Shown here: piece after piece, positions 11,950 through 21,660 of the stretch
Numbering within the stretch: the stretch's first letter is position 1
How the letters are laid out: the number at the start of each line of letters is the position of its first letter
NCBI GenBank assembly: GCA_013368315.1
Contig: JAACJM010000018.1
Location: forward strand, 248,001-312,000
DNA length: 64,000 nucleotides
DNA from: Tetrapyrgos nigripes
Taxonomy: Eukaryota > Basidiomycota > Agaricomycetes > Agaricales > Campanellaceae
Reading direction: 5' to 3'
Translations under genes and position numbers: made by a program
The notes under the pieces: model-generated
Seen by the model: the letters and a program-made list of their open reading frames with translations, nothing else
The model's database searches: none
What the model was told of the DNA's origin: nothing

Positions 11950-12588
11950 TCTACTAGACGCCTAAGACGACAAATATCATGGCTTGAAGGTTCCTGGCAT
12001 ACCTAAGGGGGGAAGTGTCATGGGTCATGCATGTTGCTGGCTCCTATCCTTTATTTTTCTGGACATTCTCCTCTTTGAACACATGTTCAACACATGTGCT
12101 TCCTCATGTACTAATGAGTCATATAGACTCATTATCTTTTCTGACTCATTTCTTCATTATGACTCATTTCTCTATTATGACTCATTACAACTCATATGTA
12201 GGATATATAAAGCATAGATACTTGTACTTGTACTTCAGTCCAGATATTTTTCAAGCCCTGTCTGTAATACCATTGGTATTTCTTTGATTCTCTATTTCAT
12301 TTACTGTGCTGATCTCTGTTGCAAGTCTACTCATGGTCACGGAAAGTGACGGTCCCATGATCCAAACGTATATAAAAAGTTCAAGTCCATCTTGCACACG
12401 CAATGTCTGCTTTGCCCCGATCTTTTGCCACAGATGGGTATTAAACATCCCAAAGATCAATGGACTGAAACTTGGGCTTAAGTTGGGTATTGTCTAGCTC
12501 AAGGTGAAGGAAAATTCTACAGCACAAAGAAGCGTGGGAGACCGTCACTTTCCGTGACCATGAGTATTCTGCATTACATATGACGTAA
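11950..12588 (+). mobile_element. Orphan 3' end of a gypsy element: pol tail, polypurine tract and LTR
   Basis: Just downstream of a short pol-like tail (RRLRRQISWLEGSWHT) is a polypurine tract (AAGGGGGGAAG, 12005-12015) directly followed by TGTCATGGG at 12016, the usual start of a gypsy 3' LTR. The LTR carries a TATATAAAG box near 12205. It probably ends ..ACGTAACA near 12588 once the MITE at 12330-12564 is removed, giving about 336 bp. It differs in sequence from the LTR-like region at 4327, so it belongs to another element. Confidence 0.6.
12330..12564. mobile_element. MITE with perfect 25-bp inverted ends and TA target duplication
   Basis: CTCATGGTCACGGAAAG... at 12330-12354 is exactly the reverse complement of 12540-12564. 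TA flanks both ends (12328-12329 and 12565-12566), the signature of Tc1/mariner-type insertion. The 235-bp body has no coding capacity. It sits inside the LTR that begins at 12016. Confidence 0.85.
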
Positions 12589-12971
12589 CATTCCGTATAC
12601 ATTCCCATGATACTATTGTATTCACGACTGCCCAGTGGTTTCATGCCTGAGGGACCATTTTGGACGTACTCTTCAGGCTCATTCCCTTTACCAGATCATT
12701 TTTTGACTCAGAAGTACTTACAGATATGGTCCATGACAGGAAGTAATATTATTCCTCAATTCCACCTGTGTGAGGAGTGATGGCTCACCTGCAGCTATAA
12801 ACAAGGGTCATTCAGCACTACTTTCTCTGATAAATGAGCCAGACGTTGATGAAGGTAGAAGTTGAAGTAAGGAGTCACTGATGTGGCAGTTTGATGTCTG
12901 CCATGTGGCTCTCAATGCACTGAGATGTATGGGGCATCATTTTCATGCTGAGGTGGCTGCACTATCACTGA

Positions 12972-14421
12972 CAGTGGCAAATGTGAGCTTAAAACCTAGA
13001 TTTACCAACCCATAACCAGTAAGTACCCATATACAGCTGTAACCATACAGTCTCCTACAGGTGGCACCCATACAGTACACCGTACTTACAGGCAAGATTG
13101 AGATGTGGGTATGGTATGGGTTCAGGCCCCATAAGCATACGGTCCAGTGCGAAGTCCTACTTGGGATCCACTTGTCCTCTGCACTTGTGCCACTGTGCAC
13201 TATCTCTCTCTATGAGTGCTTCATTGCTGTGCTGCTGTACTACTCTACTTGTCTTCATCATATATCATTCTGTGAATACTTTTGCAATTTAAGCTATGTG
13301 CTCCCCATTCCTCCTGAAATACTCATATACCATTCCTTGTTATTGGAGACATCATCTGTTCTGCCCTCGTATTGCATCATATATCGTGGTATCTGAACTG
13401 AGTCCTATACATGCTAGTCCAAAAATAAAAGCAGTCTCATTTCTCTGATTTGGATGTACCTCAACATGGATATATCCAGTATGCATAGGTGGGTCTCTTG
13501 TGAAGTACCTCAGGAGCCTCAATTGCAAAGTGTGCTTACAGACAACTGTTTGGCAAGGACTGAATCAACTTGGGTTATCAATGAATAGAAGCTCTGTCCA
13601 GCCTCAACAGTCAATCCTGCCTTCACATTATGTACATATCTATATCCTTTGCATCCTACATGCTTACTATGTCCTACAGCATCAACTACAATACGATACC
13701 TCACCTCATCCAAAAATAAAGTGGTCCAGTTCTCCATTTCCGACATCTATTCTAGCAACTAGACACCGGTAGGAATTACAATGTCACCGTCCAACACATT
13801 CTACAGTTTCCAAAATGGTGGATGCAAATCACTACATTGTTACTCAACACCAGTCTTGAGGTGAGTTTGATTCTCACCTGGCAATGGATGTCAACAATCT
13901 TTCTCTAGGCAACCTCTACATAGGTGTAGTTATGAGGCTGAAGAATGAGGCTGAGTTCTTTACACTCTGTTTCTGCTTGTGGCATGCTATCTCATTCCCT
14001 GATGCATTCCCAGCCATTACATCATCAATCGTGCTTGGGCTCCTTGTTGGCTTTTGCACTTTGAGTACAAACAATTCTTTTTTTTTTATCTCAATGCCAG
14101 CTACTAAGCATTGTTTACAATGCTTACAATGTTTATCATTGGGATACATAGTCCAGGATACTTCAAGTTCAAGTTTGCTTCAAGTTAATGATGAAGCCTC
14201 AGCTTCTGGTTTCAGCAAGTTCTGCTTTGACACGTCAGGACTAGCAATACCTCCCATACCAAATCATACGTGTATGGAGCAGAGGGGGGGATACATAATT
14301 TCCATACACCTCCCATGCATGTGTATGGGACTGGTATGGGAGTACTCCATGCACATCCATACCCACCTCCATGCCTGATCCATGTACCACTGCTGTTGCT
14401 TTGTTGTCAGCATTGCCATTG
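12972..14421. mobile_element. Non-autonomous hAT-like element with target-site duplication
   Basis: The left end CAGTGGCAAATG (12972) and the reverse complement of the right end, CAATGGCAATG (14421), form short imperfect inverted ends of hAT type. TCACTGA(C) flanks both sides (965-971 of the 12-kb block and 14422-14428), a 7- or 8-bp target duplication. CATAC/GTATG-type subterminal words are dense at 13000-13170 and 14240-14370. A minus-strand frame at 13916-14149 (CKHCKQC ... PTRSPSTIDDVM) may be a leftover zinc-finger segment of a transposase; the catalytic part is absent. Confidence 0.65.
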
Positions 14422-14437
14422 TCACTGACAGTGTTCA

Positions 14438-15700
14438 ATACTATAGTGAAGGAGGGATAAAAGAATATATTCAGCTAAGTATGCATCAACCCAATGCCTC
14501 TAAAACACCAAGCCACCTACAAACCCACTGTCAAGCCTACCACTCACAACCTTCCCACATTCTGACATCCAATCACAATCACACAGCTCATATAGACGAA
14601 AGGCTAATGGAGGAACAAGTTTCGGTAGCAAACAATATGAAAGCAGAAAGATATGAACCTAGATATAACCATAGAACCTGAGATGATAATGTAGAGCCTG
14701 AGAGGGGAGAGTATCAGTTATAAATTGGACAGAGATGAGGATGAATGACACACCTTGGCTACAAAGAGACAAAATACTGCAAGAACACATACAAGGCCAG
14801 CTAAACATGAGGATGAATCGAGATGGGACAACTCACCATAAAGACAGTACAGACAACCTCAATTCCATACTTCCATTGAGGAGAAACAATGCTTGACAAA
14901 GAGGGTCTTAATGTAACCCCAAATGTGCAGTATAGCAGAGGGGATAGAGGTGGAGAGGAAAAGAAACTCTGAGTAACAATGTAGTTGAGGTTAGAAAGAG
15001 CACAAGAAGCCAATGAGTTCCATGTCAATTTGATCAAGAAAATTTTCCAGCTCCAATTAAAATTAGTCTTGTGACTGCAACACGTCACCTCTTGGCACTC
15101 GCTTCACAGTCACTGACTGCGGGTGCTGCAAAGTGCTCCAGCACTCATCATCGACATCGTCGGGAAATGCAACTTTTTTGGTCACTCATTACAGTCCAGA
15201 TACTGATTTCCTATACTTCATAATCCCTACACTATTCACTTACTGAATCACTCTGAGTCTTCTTGTAACTGACCTCCAACAGTGATGGTGACAACTTCCT
15301 GGTAACAAAAACGACATTCATACTAGTTGCTGCAGTACTGCTACATGCTTCAAAGGCCAGGATTTGTCGAACCATCTGGGCATGTCTGTGCATTACCAAT
15401 CTACCTTGTCCATATGTCATACAAAATGTGTATGGAACATTTTGAGCAGATTTCAGCAAAATGTGTATGAAAAGGTATGGGTCTCATACCCTCCATACTT
15501 TCCATACCTTCCATACAATTGCAAGTTTGCTGATGTGGCCCACATCCCTTTCATCTGGTGTAGGACACGATGATGACATCTTTCCACCATATTTGATGAC
15601 CTGTAATAGAGTCTTTGTGCCTTTGAATTCACAAAGGAATGGTCTGCTGAAGGCTTCACATTGGCCACAAGGCAGATGACCAGCCATTGTGTAATGATTG
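14438..15700. other. No gene seen; CATAC/GTATG-dense stretch at 15405-15530
   Basis: Open frames here are short and overlap on both strands. At 15405-15530, words such as CCATAC, GTATGG and TCATAC recur on both strands, as in the subterminal parts of the hAT-like element to the left. This may be one end of another decayed DNA transposon, but I cannot find its partner. Confidence 0.35.
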
Positions 15701-15716
15701 ACTGGGGCTGTTGGTG

Positions 15717-15724
15717 TATAAAAG
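15717..15724 (+). promoter_or_regulatory. TATA box of the small secreted-protein gene
   Basis: TATAAAAG, about 156 bases before the ATG at 15880, followed by a pyrimidine-rich leader (CTTCCAGG, TTCCCTTCC). This is a plausible core promoter for the gene downstream. Confidence 0.5.
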
Positions 15725-15879
15725 TAGTACAATTCCAAACCCTTCAACCTCATTCCCATTCCTTCTCACTCACTCGTCACTCATTCCTCGCTCACATCCT
15801 ACACCTTCCAGGTAGGCTTTGGCACTTCTGACTGTTTGAGCTCTACTTCTTTCTCATTCCCTTCCAGTTTACTGTAATC

Positions 15880-16459
15880 ATGTGCTTCTTCACTCTAGTT
15901 TCTGCCCTCGCTGTTGTCAGCTTCACTACAGCTCAAGAATCTGCATGTGTTTCAGTGCAGTCAGTGTCAGCCCTTGTGGATTTACTGGCGGTGATGTGAG
16001 TACATACTCACAATTATCTTTCGATTCATTGTCCTTACTCAATCTTCGATGAACTTGTAGGACATTACCCTCACCTACAATGCCACCACTGCCATTGAAG
16101 GAGGGCCTGTTCCTGAATCCATCAGCCTTTGGGCCCAAGGTGTCTCTGTCACCAACAGATTCCAAACCCCTGTCACTGAGTTCTTCAGACTCACGCATAA
16201 CAATAACTTTGATTCACTGGCAAACCCAATCTTCACTGCTCAAGTCATGGTGAGTATAAGTACTAAACTTATACAGTGGCAGAGAACGATGATACTGACT
16301 AATATTTGGCCTGGGTTACTGTAGGTTCCCGAGCTACTCAAAACATTCAATGCCCCAAACTATCAAGTTTCAGTGTTCATCATCTACCCTGGCTCTGGCC
16401 TCACCTTCTTCAGTCGCACTACTGACAAATGCCCTCAAGTTATGACCAACAATAATTGA
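15880..16459 (+). CDS. Small secreted protein, three exons
   Basis: The start MCFFTLVSALAVVSFTTAQ is a good signal peptide. Exon 2 (16061-16249) and exon 3 (16325-16459) join cleanly: LTYNATTAIEGGPVPESISLW, QTPVTEFFRLTHNNNFDSL, VPELLKTFNAPNYQVSVFII, ending CPQVMTNNN. Exon 1 is ambiguous. The strong donor GTGAGT at 15996 leaves the frame one base off; the weaker donor GTGATG at 15991 keeps it (144 residues). The sequence just before 15996 in the other frame reads SPCGFTGGD, which looks like real protein, so a one-base frameshift in exon 1 is the alternative. I recognise no domain. It is probably an extracellular beta-rich protein of unknown function, sitting alone among transposon remnants behind a TATA box. 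Confidence 0.6.
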
Positions 16460-16668
16460 GTGAATATGACTTGGAGATGAGTGGCTCAGGGAATCAGGAT
16501 TCAAAAGGATAATGATGGACTGACTGGGGTGTTCTCATGAACATTATGTTGCTCTTTTATTTAATCATCATTTTCCTGAAGAATGAACTTTGTAAGTCCT
16601 GCAAGAGGAAAGGAATGCAATGAGGCCGCAAAATCAAAAACAAGTCAAGAAACAAAACACAAAGTGTG

Positions 16669-16717
16669 ATGACAGTTGATCACACTGTCAGCGAAGACGC
16701 TTTTGATCAACTGTCAT
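16669..16717. repeat. Hairpin with 13-bp perfect arms
   Basis: ATGACAGTTGATC (16669-16681) pairs with its reverse complement at 16705-16717. The 23-nt loop contains GTCAGCGAAGACGCT, which matches the GST coding word AGCGAAGACGCT (for example 44-55 and 22082-22093), so a scrap of GST DNA is trapped here. Confidence 0.75.
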
Positions 16718-16943
16718 ACAAAGTGTTACAAAGGTACAAGGGTGACAATGACATCTAAGGTGCTAGCCATTTAATTGATTCTATGCATCAGGAGGAAACA
16801 CTTAATATCTTATTCTTCTATGACAAAGATACATTGTTACACTCAGACTACCCAAAATACACTATTTACTACATGTTTACACATTTTCTGAAGCCTAAGA
16901 TAAGAGTACACAGTACAAAGTACAAGTATCCCGATCTACGCTC

Positions 16944-17258
16944 CTTCAGCCACTGAGTCCTCCTTCCCCATGATCCATCGCTGCAATGGATACCTCTGCG
17001 AACATCCTGGATTACACATGCGCATCGACACTCGTTCTGAATGCACACTGTGCACGCCTGCTAAAGCTTTTGCTCCAGATACTGTGGTTGGTACAAAGTT
17101 TGTGAGTAATGGTCCAGTGTCAAGGGCTCAGTTCTCTGGGAGACATTGGAGGTTCCAGAAGAGGACCATGTTTGTTGGTGGCAACAGAATGAAGCCAGAC
17201 AGCTGGACATGTGTAAGATTGGATTATCTGGTGCATCTTGAAAGATCTTTAGTCTGAG
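16944..17258. repeat. Copy 1 of a segment repeated upstream of GST genes
   Basis: Matches 22855-23157 closely over 300 bases and, more weakly, 25312-25445. The latter two lie 350-450 bases and more upstream of GST C (22500) and GST D (24886). The segment has an open frame on each strand but no recognisable domain. It is most simply a piece of ancestral intergenic DNA, or of a dead gene, carried along with GST duplication. Confidence 0.7.
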
Positions 17259-17942
17259 AGTATACGCACCCTTCTTGCACTGCCACAGCATTATTACATA
17301 AGAATGTATTGGCACGCTGCTGGCAAAGCAAACACTACTACAAAGGACTGCAAATATTAGTGAATGAGCATAATATACACCATTATTGAGTTCCCATAAA
17401 AAATTGGGATGTAAGACTGGTTGAAACAAGGAAGAAAGCCCTCTCAGGAATTGTAGTCACCAAGTAGTCACATAAGTGTGACAAGTGTGACTCTAGCTCA
17501 GAGCACATGGCTTGCAGCAGTATCTCAAAGTCCTTGAGCTACCGAAAAGCCTCAGATATGCCTCTCAGATTCCTTATACCTCTATAAGTACCTTAATTTG
17601 TCCCAATCGACCCAAACCAATGCGAGTTTCAATGCGTCATGCGGTATGCACATGCACATTCTTATGTAATAACACTGCAGCAGCGATGCAGGGGTCACAG
17701 CTCAAACAGACCCAACCAAGGGTTGGGTCTGTCTAGGAGAGACTAAAAGATCTTTGCTGTCATCACACAGAATTACCCTCTGTGACTCTGACCCCCACAA
17801 CTCTTCCATCCAAGTGCTAACCAGATTGCAACTTGGTTATAATCATATTTATTATGAGGGTTATAGTCCAGTTGCATTGGACCATGGTACGAAGTAACCT
17901 TCATAACAGGATTATCACAGAGCGTCATTTTTTCTGATGGTA
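17259..17942. repeat. Intergenic DNA with a palindrome at 17707-17731
   Basis: CAGACCCAACC at 17707-17717 pairs with GGTTGGGTCTG at 17721-17731 across a three-base loop. No gene is seen. The word GATCTTTGCTG at 17750 recurs at 23440-23450 (reverse strand), close to a GST inversion point. Confidence 0.6.
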
Positions 17943-19220
17943 CAGTTGGGGACACTTAAAAACAACAAATTTTCTATCGGGAGAAATACCAAATTTTTAG
18001 GCAAAATAAGACTGGAATCATGCTCAGCTCATCGAAAGACGTCGAAAAACGATTTTTCCAGATTTTTCCCACGAGAAATTAGCTGCGCCAAATTTTTGGG
18101 CAGTTTCAGCGCAACGTTGTGTACCTCTGTACCCGTATCTATGTACCAGATCTAACTTAAAACCGACTCTATATGCATCATCGCTCTCTGAGAAACCGCC
18201 CTGTGCTGCTTCTGTTTCCGAACAGCCCATTCCGCTGCCTTTCCCGTCAACCCCTTGCGATATGCGCTCATAAAACGAAAAGAGCGGTTGATAAAGCGAC
18301 GAATTGTGAGAGCAGGACATGCATTCAACCAGGTTTCTGCGGCTTCCTTTGCATCCTCAAACTTCAACTTAGGCTCCTCTCTATACCGATATTTCACCCA
18401 ACCCCAGTACATCTCGATAGGATTAAGCTCGCAATGGAATTTTGGAAGAAAAATGATTTGATGTCCACGGTCAGTTATGAGAGTTTCGAGCATGGAGACT
18501 TGGTTCTTGAAGTCGTCCTGCTGACTAAGAAGCCGGGCCATGCAACAGCTTTGACTCTCGATGGGGCAAACAGGTTTGCATTTTGCCTTCAGGTTTTTCA
18601 CGTTGAAACCTCGCTCGGTAAGAACAGTCTCCAATCCTTTTTGTTGACCACTGACTGTCTTCATTGATTGTGGAAGTCCACGCTTGCTCTCGTCAGGGTT
18701 ATTCATGGGAATGATGGTGTCATGCTGGAAACGCTGGTTCTGATGGGCCTTCACTTCCTGCGGTGGGTTTCCTTTGGTTCCTCAAACCAGATATATTACG
18801 GCCTTTATGAGGTAGGCGACCTCGACCTCGAGAGCGGATGGACGATGACATTTGGAAGTAGACAAGTGTTATCAGATATCACCGATCGATTACTCAGACA
18901 TCAGGCTAGGTCCTGACGTCATTTTTGAATATTTTTGCACCATATCGGCTCGAGGGATTGTAATTTTTTTTGTGAAATCGTACTCAGACAAGCAAAAGGA
19001 GTCGATTCCGCATTTTTTCGTCCTTTTTCGGCTAATTTTCGGCTGCGCCAATATTTTCGAGGTCATTTTTATTAAATCGTCTATATCTTCCGAACGGCTC
19101 GTTGGACTTTGCTCAAAAAATTACCAGAGGAGCCTCTCAATGAGATCTATCGATCCCGCATATTGTCGGGACCCTGGAGAAAAGTTGAGAAAATTTGTTG
19201 TTTTTAAGTGTCCCCAACTG
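17943..19220. mobile_element. Tc1/mariner-superfamily element with 33-bp inverted ends
   Basis: The first 33 bases (starting CAGTTGGGGACACTTAAAAA) are exactly the reverse complement of the last 33 (ending at 19220). TA lies on both sides at 17941-17942 and 19221-19222. Perfect ends suggest a fairly recent insertion, although the internal transposase frame is shortened. TIRs beginning CAGT with TA duplication fit the Tc1/mariner/pogo group. Confidence 0.9.
18152..18754 (-). pseudogene. DDE transposase (Tc1/mariner-type), N-terminal part missing
   Basis: About 200 residues carry PMNNPDESKRGLPQSM, MARLLSQQDDF, ITDRGHQIIFLPKFHCELNPIEMYW and WVKYRYREEPKLKFED. The NPIEMYW block holds the third catalytic acidic residue (Glu) of the DDE triad, and the preceding LPKFHCELNPIE context is typical of basidiomycete DDE elements. 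The frame is open upstream only to about 18787, where a TGA stops it, so the DNA-binding domain and the first catalytic Asp are not encoded in frame. The element is probably non-functional on its own but may be moved in trans. Confidence 0.8.
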
Positions 19221-19221
19221 T

Positions 19222-20065
19222 AGTAATATCACTACTATGCTTGAATTCGTTCAAATCATCGCTACACGATCTGATTCTCAACACGTTCAACCTCTGCATC
19301 TGCAATGAAACAACCCTTAGCAGCTGTAAGGATCTTTTATTTCTCTTCTTTCAGTCCGCTACAAGTCTCGATCTACTCTCTAATCATCTTGCAGCGTCGT
19401 TTGGGAAGATTTCGGGGTGAGAAGTATAAGAGAAACACGGGGAGCCCTGAAACAGTGACTCCCCTGGATATAATCATGCCTTGGGCATTCATTTTCTCTT
19501 TTCTTTCCTTTTCCATAACATTCTAATGAACATTCCTTTATATTCTAGCTACTTCTAATGATTCATTAACTATGTATATAAGTACCCTAGTATGAACTTG
19601 TGTAATAATATTTCTTACCTCTCAATACACACCTGCGTTCAACCTTACATCTGTAAGTCAGCATCCTTCGCAATGCGCAAGCTTGCCTATTGTGCTGTTT
19701 CTCGGCCTTGACTGACGCCAGTGTGCTCACCAAGTACTCGAGACCCTGGTGTTTCTCAGTAACTTGAAAGCTTGTCTTGATCAAGTACCTTTTCTCACTA
19801 CTTAATCATCTTAGAGTCTCCTGAACCCAAACCGAACCCATGGTTCATTACAGCATCATTGTACTTCCCGACATCATGCAACCTAAGTTATAGGCCTTGG
19901 ATGACCTGCTCCTTCTCCCTTCATGCCGAGTCATGATATCCTTCCATTCATCCGTCTTATACATGCAGGCCTTCCAAACACAGTGGCATCTCCCATTGAA
20001 AGCCTCTTTCCCATCACAGAAGGATGCTCGTCTTTCATCAATTTCACCAGTACAAAGCCAGATAG
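19222..20065 (-). pseudogene. GST fragment split by a solo LTR
   Basis: Minus-strand reading gives the C-terminal half of a GST: near 20060-19880 the pieces FVMGK-like, VFGR-like, then TDEWKDIMTRHEGRRSR in frame (compare TDEWKGIMSWHGGRWSR of GST B), and after the LTR the tail DAEVERVENQIV-stop at about 19299-19264. Frameshifts lie between these pieces. The LTR at 19301-19852 separates the tail from the rest. The N-terminal half is absent. Downstream flanking DNA (19222-19260) matches 23385-23440 in reverse. Confidence 0.75.
19301..19852. mobile_element. Solo LTR with 5-bp target duplication
   Basis: The 552-bp insert begins TGCAATGAA and ends TTCATTACA (TG...CA, with short inverted ends) and is flanked by GCATC at 19296-19300 and 19853-19857. 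A TATATAAG box lies near 19575. The related GST fragment at 23341-23370 carries the same sequence without the insert and with a single GATGC (GCATC reversed), so it is a paralogous empty site. A lone LTR is what remains after LTR-LTR recombination. Confidence 0.8.
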
Positions 20066-20172
20066 CTGGACGTGTGTATGATAGGATTATCAATTACATC
20101 CAAAAAGTTCTTGAGTGTAATACTATTATTCTGATCAAATCCATTCAACCCATTGCTGTAGAAATCTATTTT

Positions 20173-21009
20173 TCAAGCTTCAATCTCGGCCTCGTTGTAC
20201 CTCTCAACCTCAGGCAAACTCTCATACGCCTCGAATAACCTACTCCATCTCCCTCCATGCCAAGACATGATACCCTTCCATTCATCCGTCTCTTCATTCC
20301 AGACCCACCTTATGCATGCAAGTCTTCCAAACACAGCAGCATCTGCCAGTGAAACCCTCTTTCCCATCACAAAAGGATCCTCATCTTTCATCAATTTCAC
20401 CAACCCTCCCAAGGCATTCTTGATCCTATCCCAATTCTCCTTCTCCTCTTGCTCAGTGAGGACAGAAAGTGGTCCTCTCGCCGTCATAACCTCCATATTC
20501 CTCGGGGTAACGAGATGCGAGGCATGTTTGGTGAAGGCATTGCCCATAAGTGCATGCAACTGTCCGATCAACGTCGGTTCCATATCTGCGAAGACTTTTT
20601 GAAGCAGTCTCGTCTCCTCTGGAATCATCTTGATAGTATCCGGATAGGTAGCATCGAGATACTCAACGATATCAAAAGAGTTTGAGATCACTTTGTTTGT
20701 AGTTGAATCGTGGATGAAAGGAACAGTGTAACAAGGAGAACTGTCAGGCTTTGTGGCAGTTGGGGCAGCACCGAGCGGTTTTGCAGCACCTTCAATGTCG
20801 GGATACTCGAGGAAGTGATGTTTGTAAGAAAGGCCCTTGAAGCGGAGGACAAATCTGGAAGATGATTATATGAATGAATGTCCTTAGGAAGTCCGGCACT
20901 TTGTGCAAGATAGGCTAGAAGCTCACCGGACTCTCCAGCTGAAAGGAGAATAGCCACATCTAGGATCACTAGGTGGGAGTGTGGATTTGACATCGTAGAG
21001 GGTGATCAT
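20173..21009 (-). CDS. Glutathione S-transferase, etherase-like, GST 'B'
   Basis: Exons 20927-21009 and 20173-20854 encode 254 residues. The 83-nt first exon and phase-2 junction are shared by GSTs A-E. The N-terminal thioredoxin-like domain (residues about 1-95) shows MITLYD, CGYSPFSWR, YTVPFIHDS and ISNSFDIVEYLDATYPD; the C-terminal helical domain (about 105-250) shows LTEQEEKENWDRIKNALGG, DPFVMGKRVSLADAAVFGR and WHGGRWSRLFEAYESLPEVERY, the last being a strong mark of this fungal family. It should be a soluble enzyme acting with glutathione on hydrophobic, possibly aromatic, electrophiles or ethers. It has no visible damage. The TATKPDSSPCY stretch replaces the usual GKKPDGSPRY, so substrate preference may differ from A, C and D. 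Confidence 0.9.
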
Positions 21010-21660
21010 CTCAAGGCTTCAGTTGGCTTAGAGAAGATGTTCGAGGACTTGCACTATTCGTCCGTTTTCGTGGTGTTCTTACAGGTTCTAGATAGGATCT
21101 ACCCGGTAAACTCTGTGTCCATCGATCAAGAGAACTGGGGAGAGCTCTTCCGCGGAAGACGGCCGCTCACAGGTATATGAATGACGGGCAGTGTTTTTTC
21201 TACTTAGTTACGAGGCCTCTTAAAGGCCGAGTTAATTTATGGCGTTGCAAAGCGATCTCCCAAGGACCCAACTTTTCCACGGGTTCAAACTCCCACTCCT
21301 GTTCGTTGGCGCTCGTCAAGCGCTCACCTGGAATCACAGACGACCATCATGACGTCGTTCACGGCTTCCGGACCGACGTGTAACCAAGGCAGCGTAGGCA
21401 GCGTCCGAGTACGCCTTCTTCCTTGCTTCCTCCGCCGTTCCTCACCGCGCCTGGGTCCCTCCACCAGACTATGTGAAAGGGCCTCGTAACTTGCCACGCG
21501 AAGCGATGGCCCTTTACCCCAGTAATTTGTATGCATTGTGGCGAGCTTGAGAGTACAAAGCCACATGCCGATAGCTGGACCTAAGTATCGCTCATGACAA
21601 AAGTTTTCAACTACGTTACTATATACTTCTGTCGAATTCGTCCAAACCATCGCGACACCA
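21010..21660. other. Spacer between GST B and GST C with dispersed repeat
   Basis: The part at about 21470-21590 (GTAATTTGTA ... CGAGCTTGAGAGTACAAAGCCAC ... TAGCTGGACC) is a diverged copy of the 115-bp unit that is tandem at 23734-23963, and an AGGCCTCTTAAAGGCCGAGTTAA-like block lies near 21210. No gene is seen. A GGGTTCAAACTCCC T-arm-like word at 21279-21292 does not belong to a foldable tRNA. Confidence 0.5.

Noticed and set aside
12251..12460. Minus-strand frame across the MITE
   Set aside because: Produced by the MITE inverted ends and LTR sequence, with no coding support.
21241..21305. GGGTTCAAACTCCC resembling a tRNA T-arm
   Set aside because: No matching acceptor, D or anticodon arms could be paired around it on either strand.
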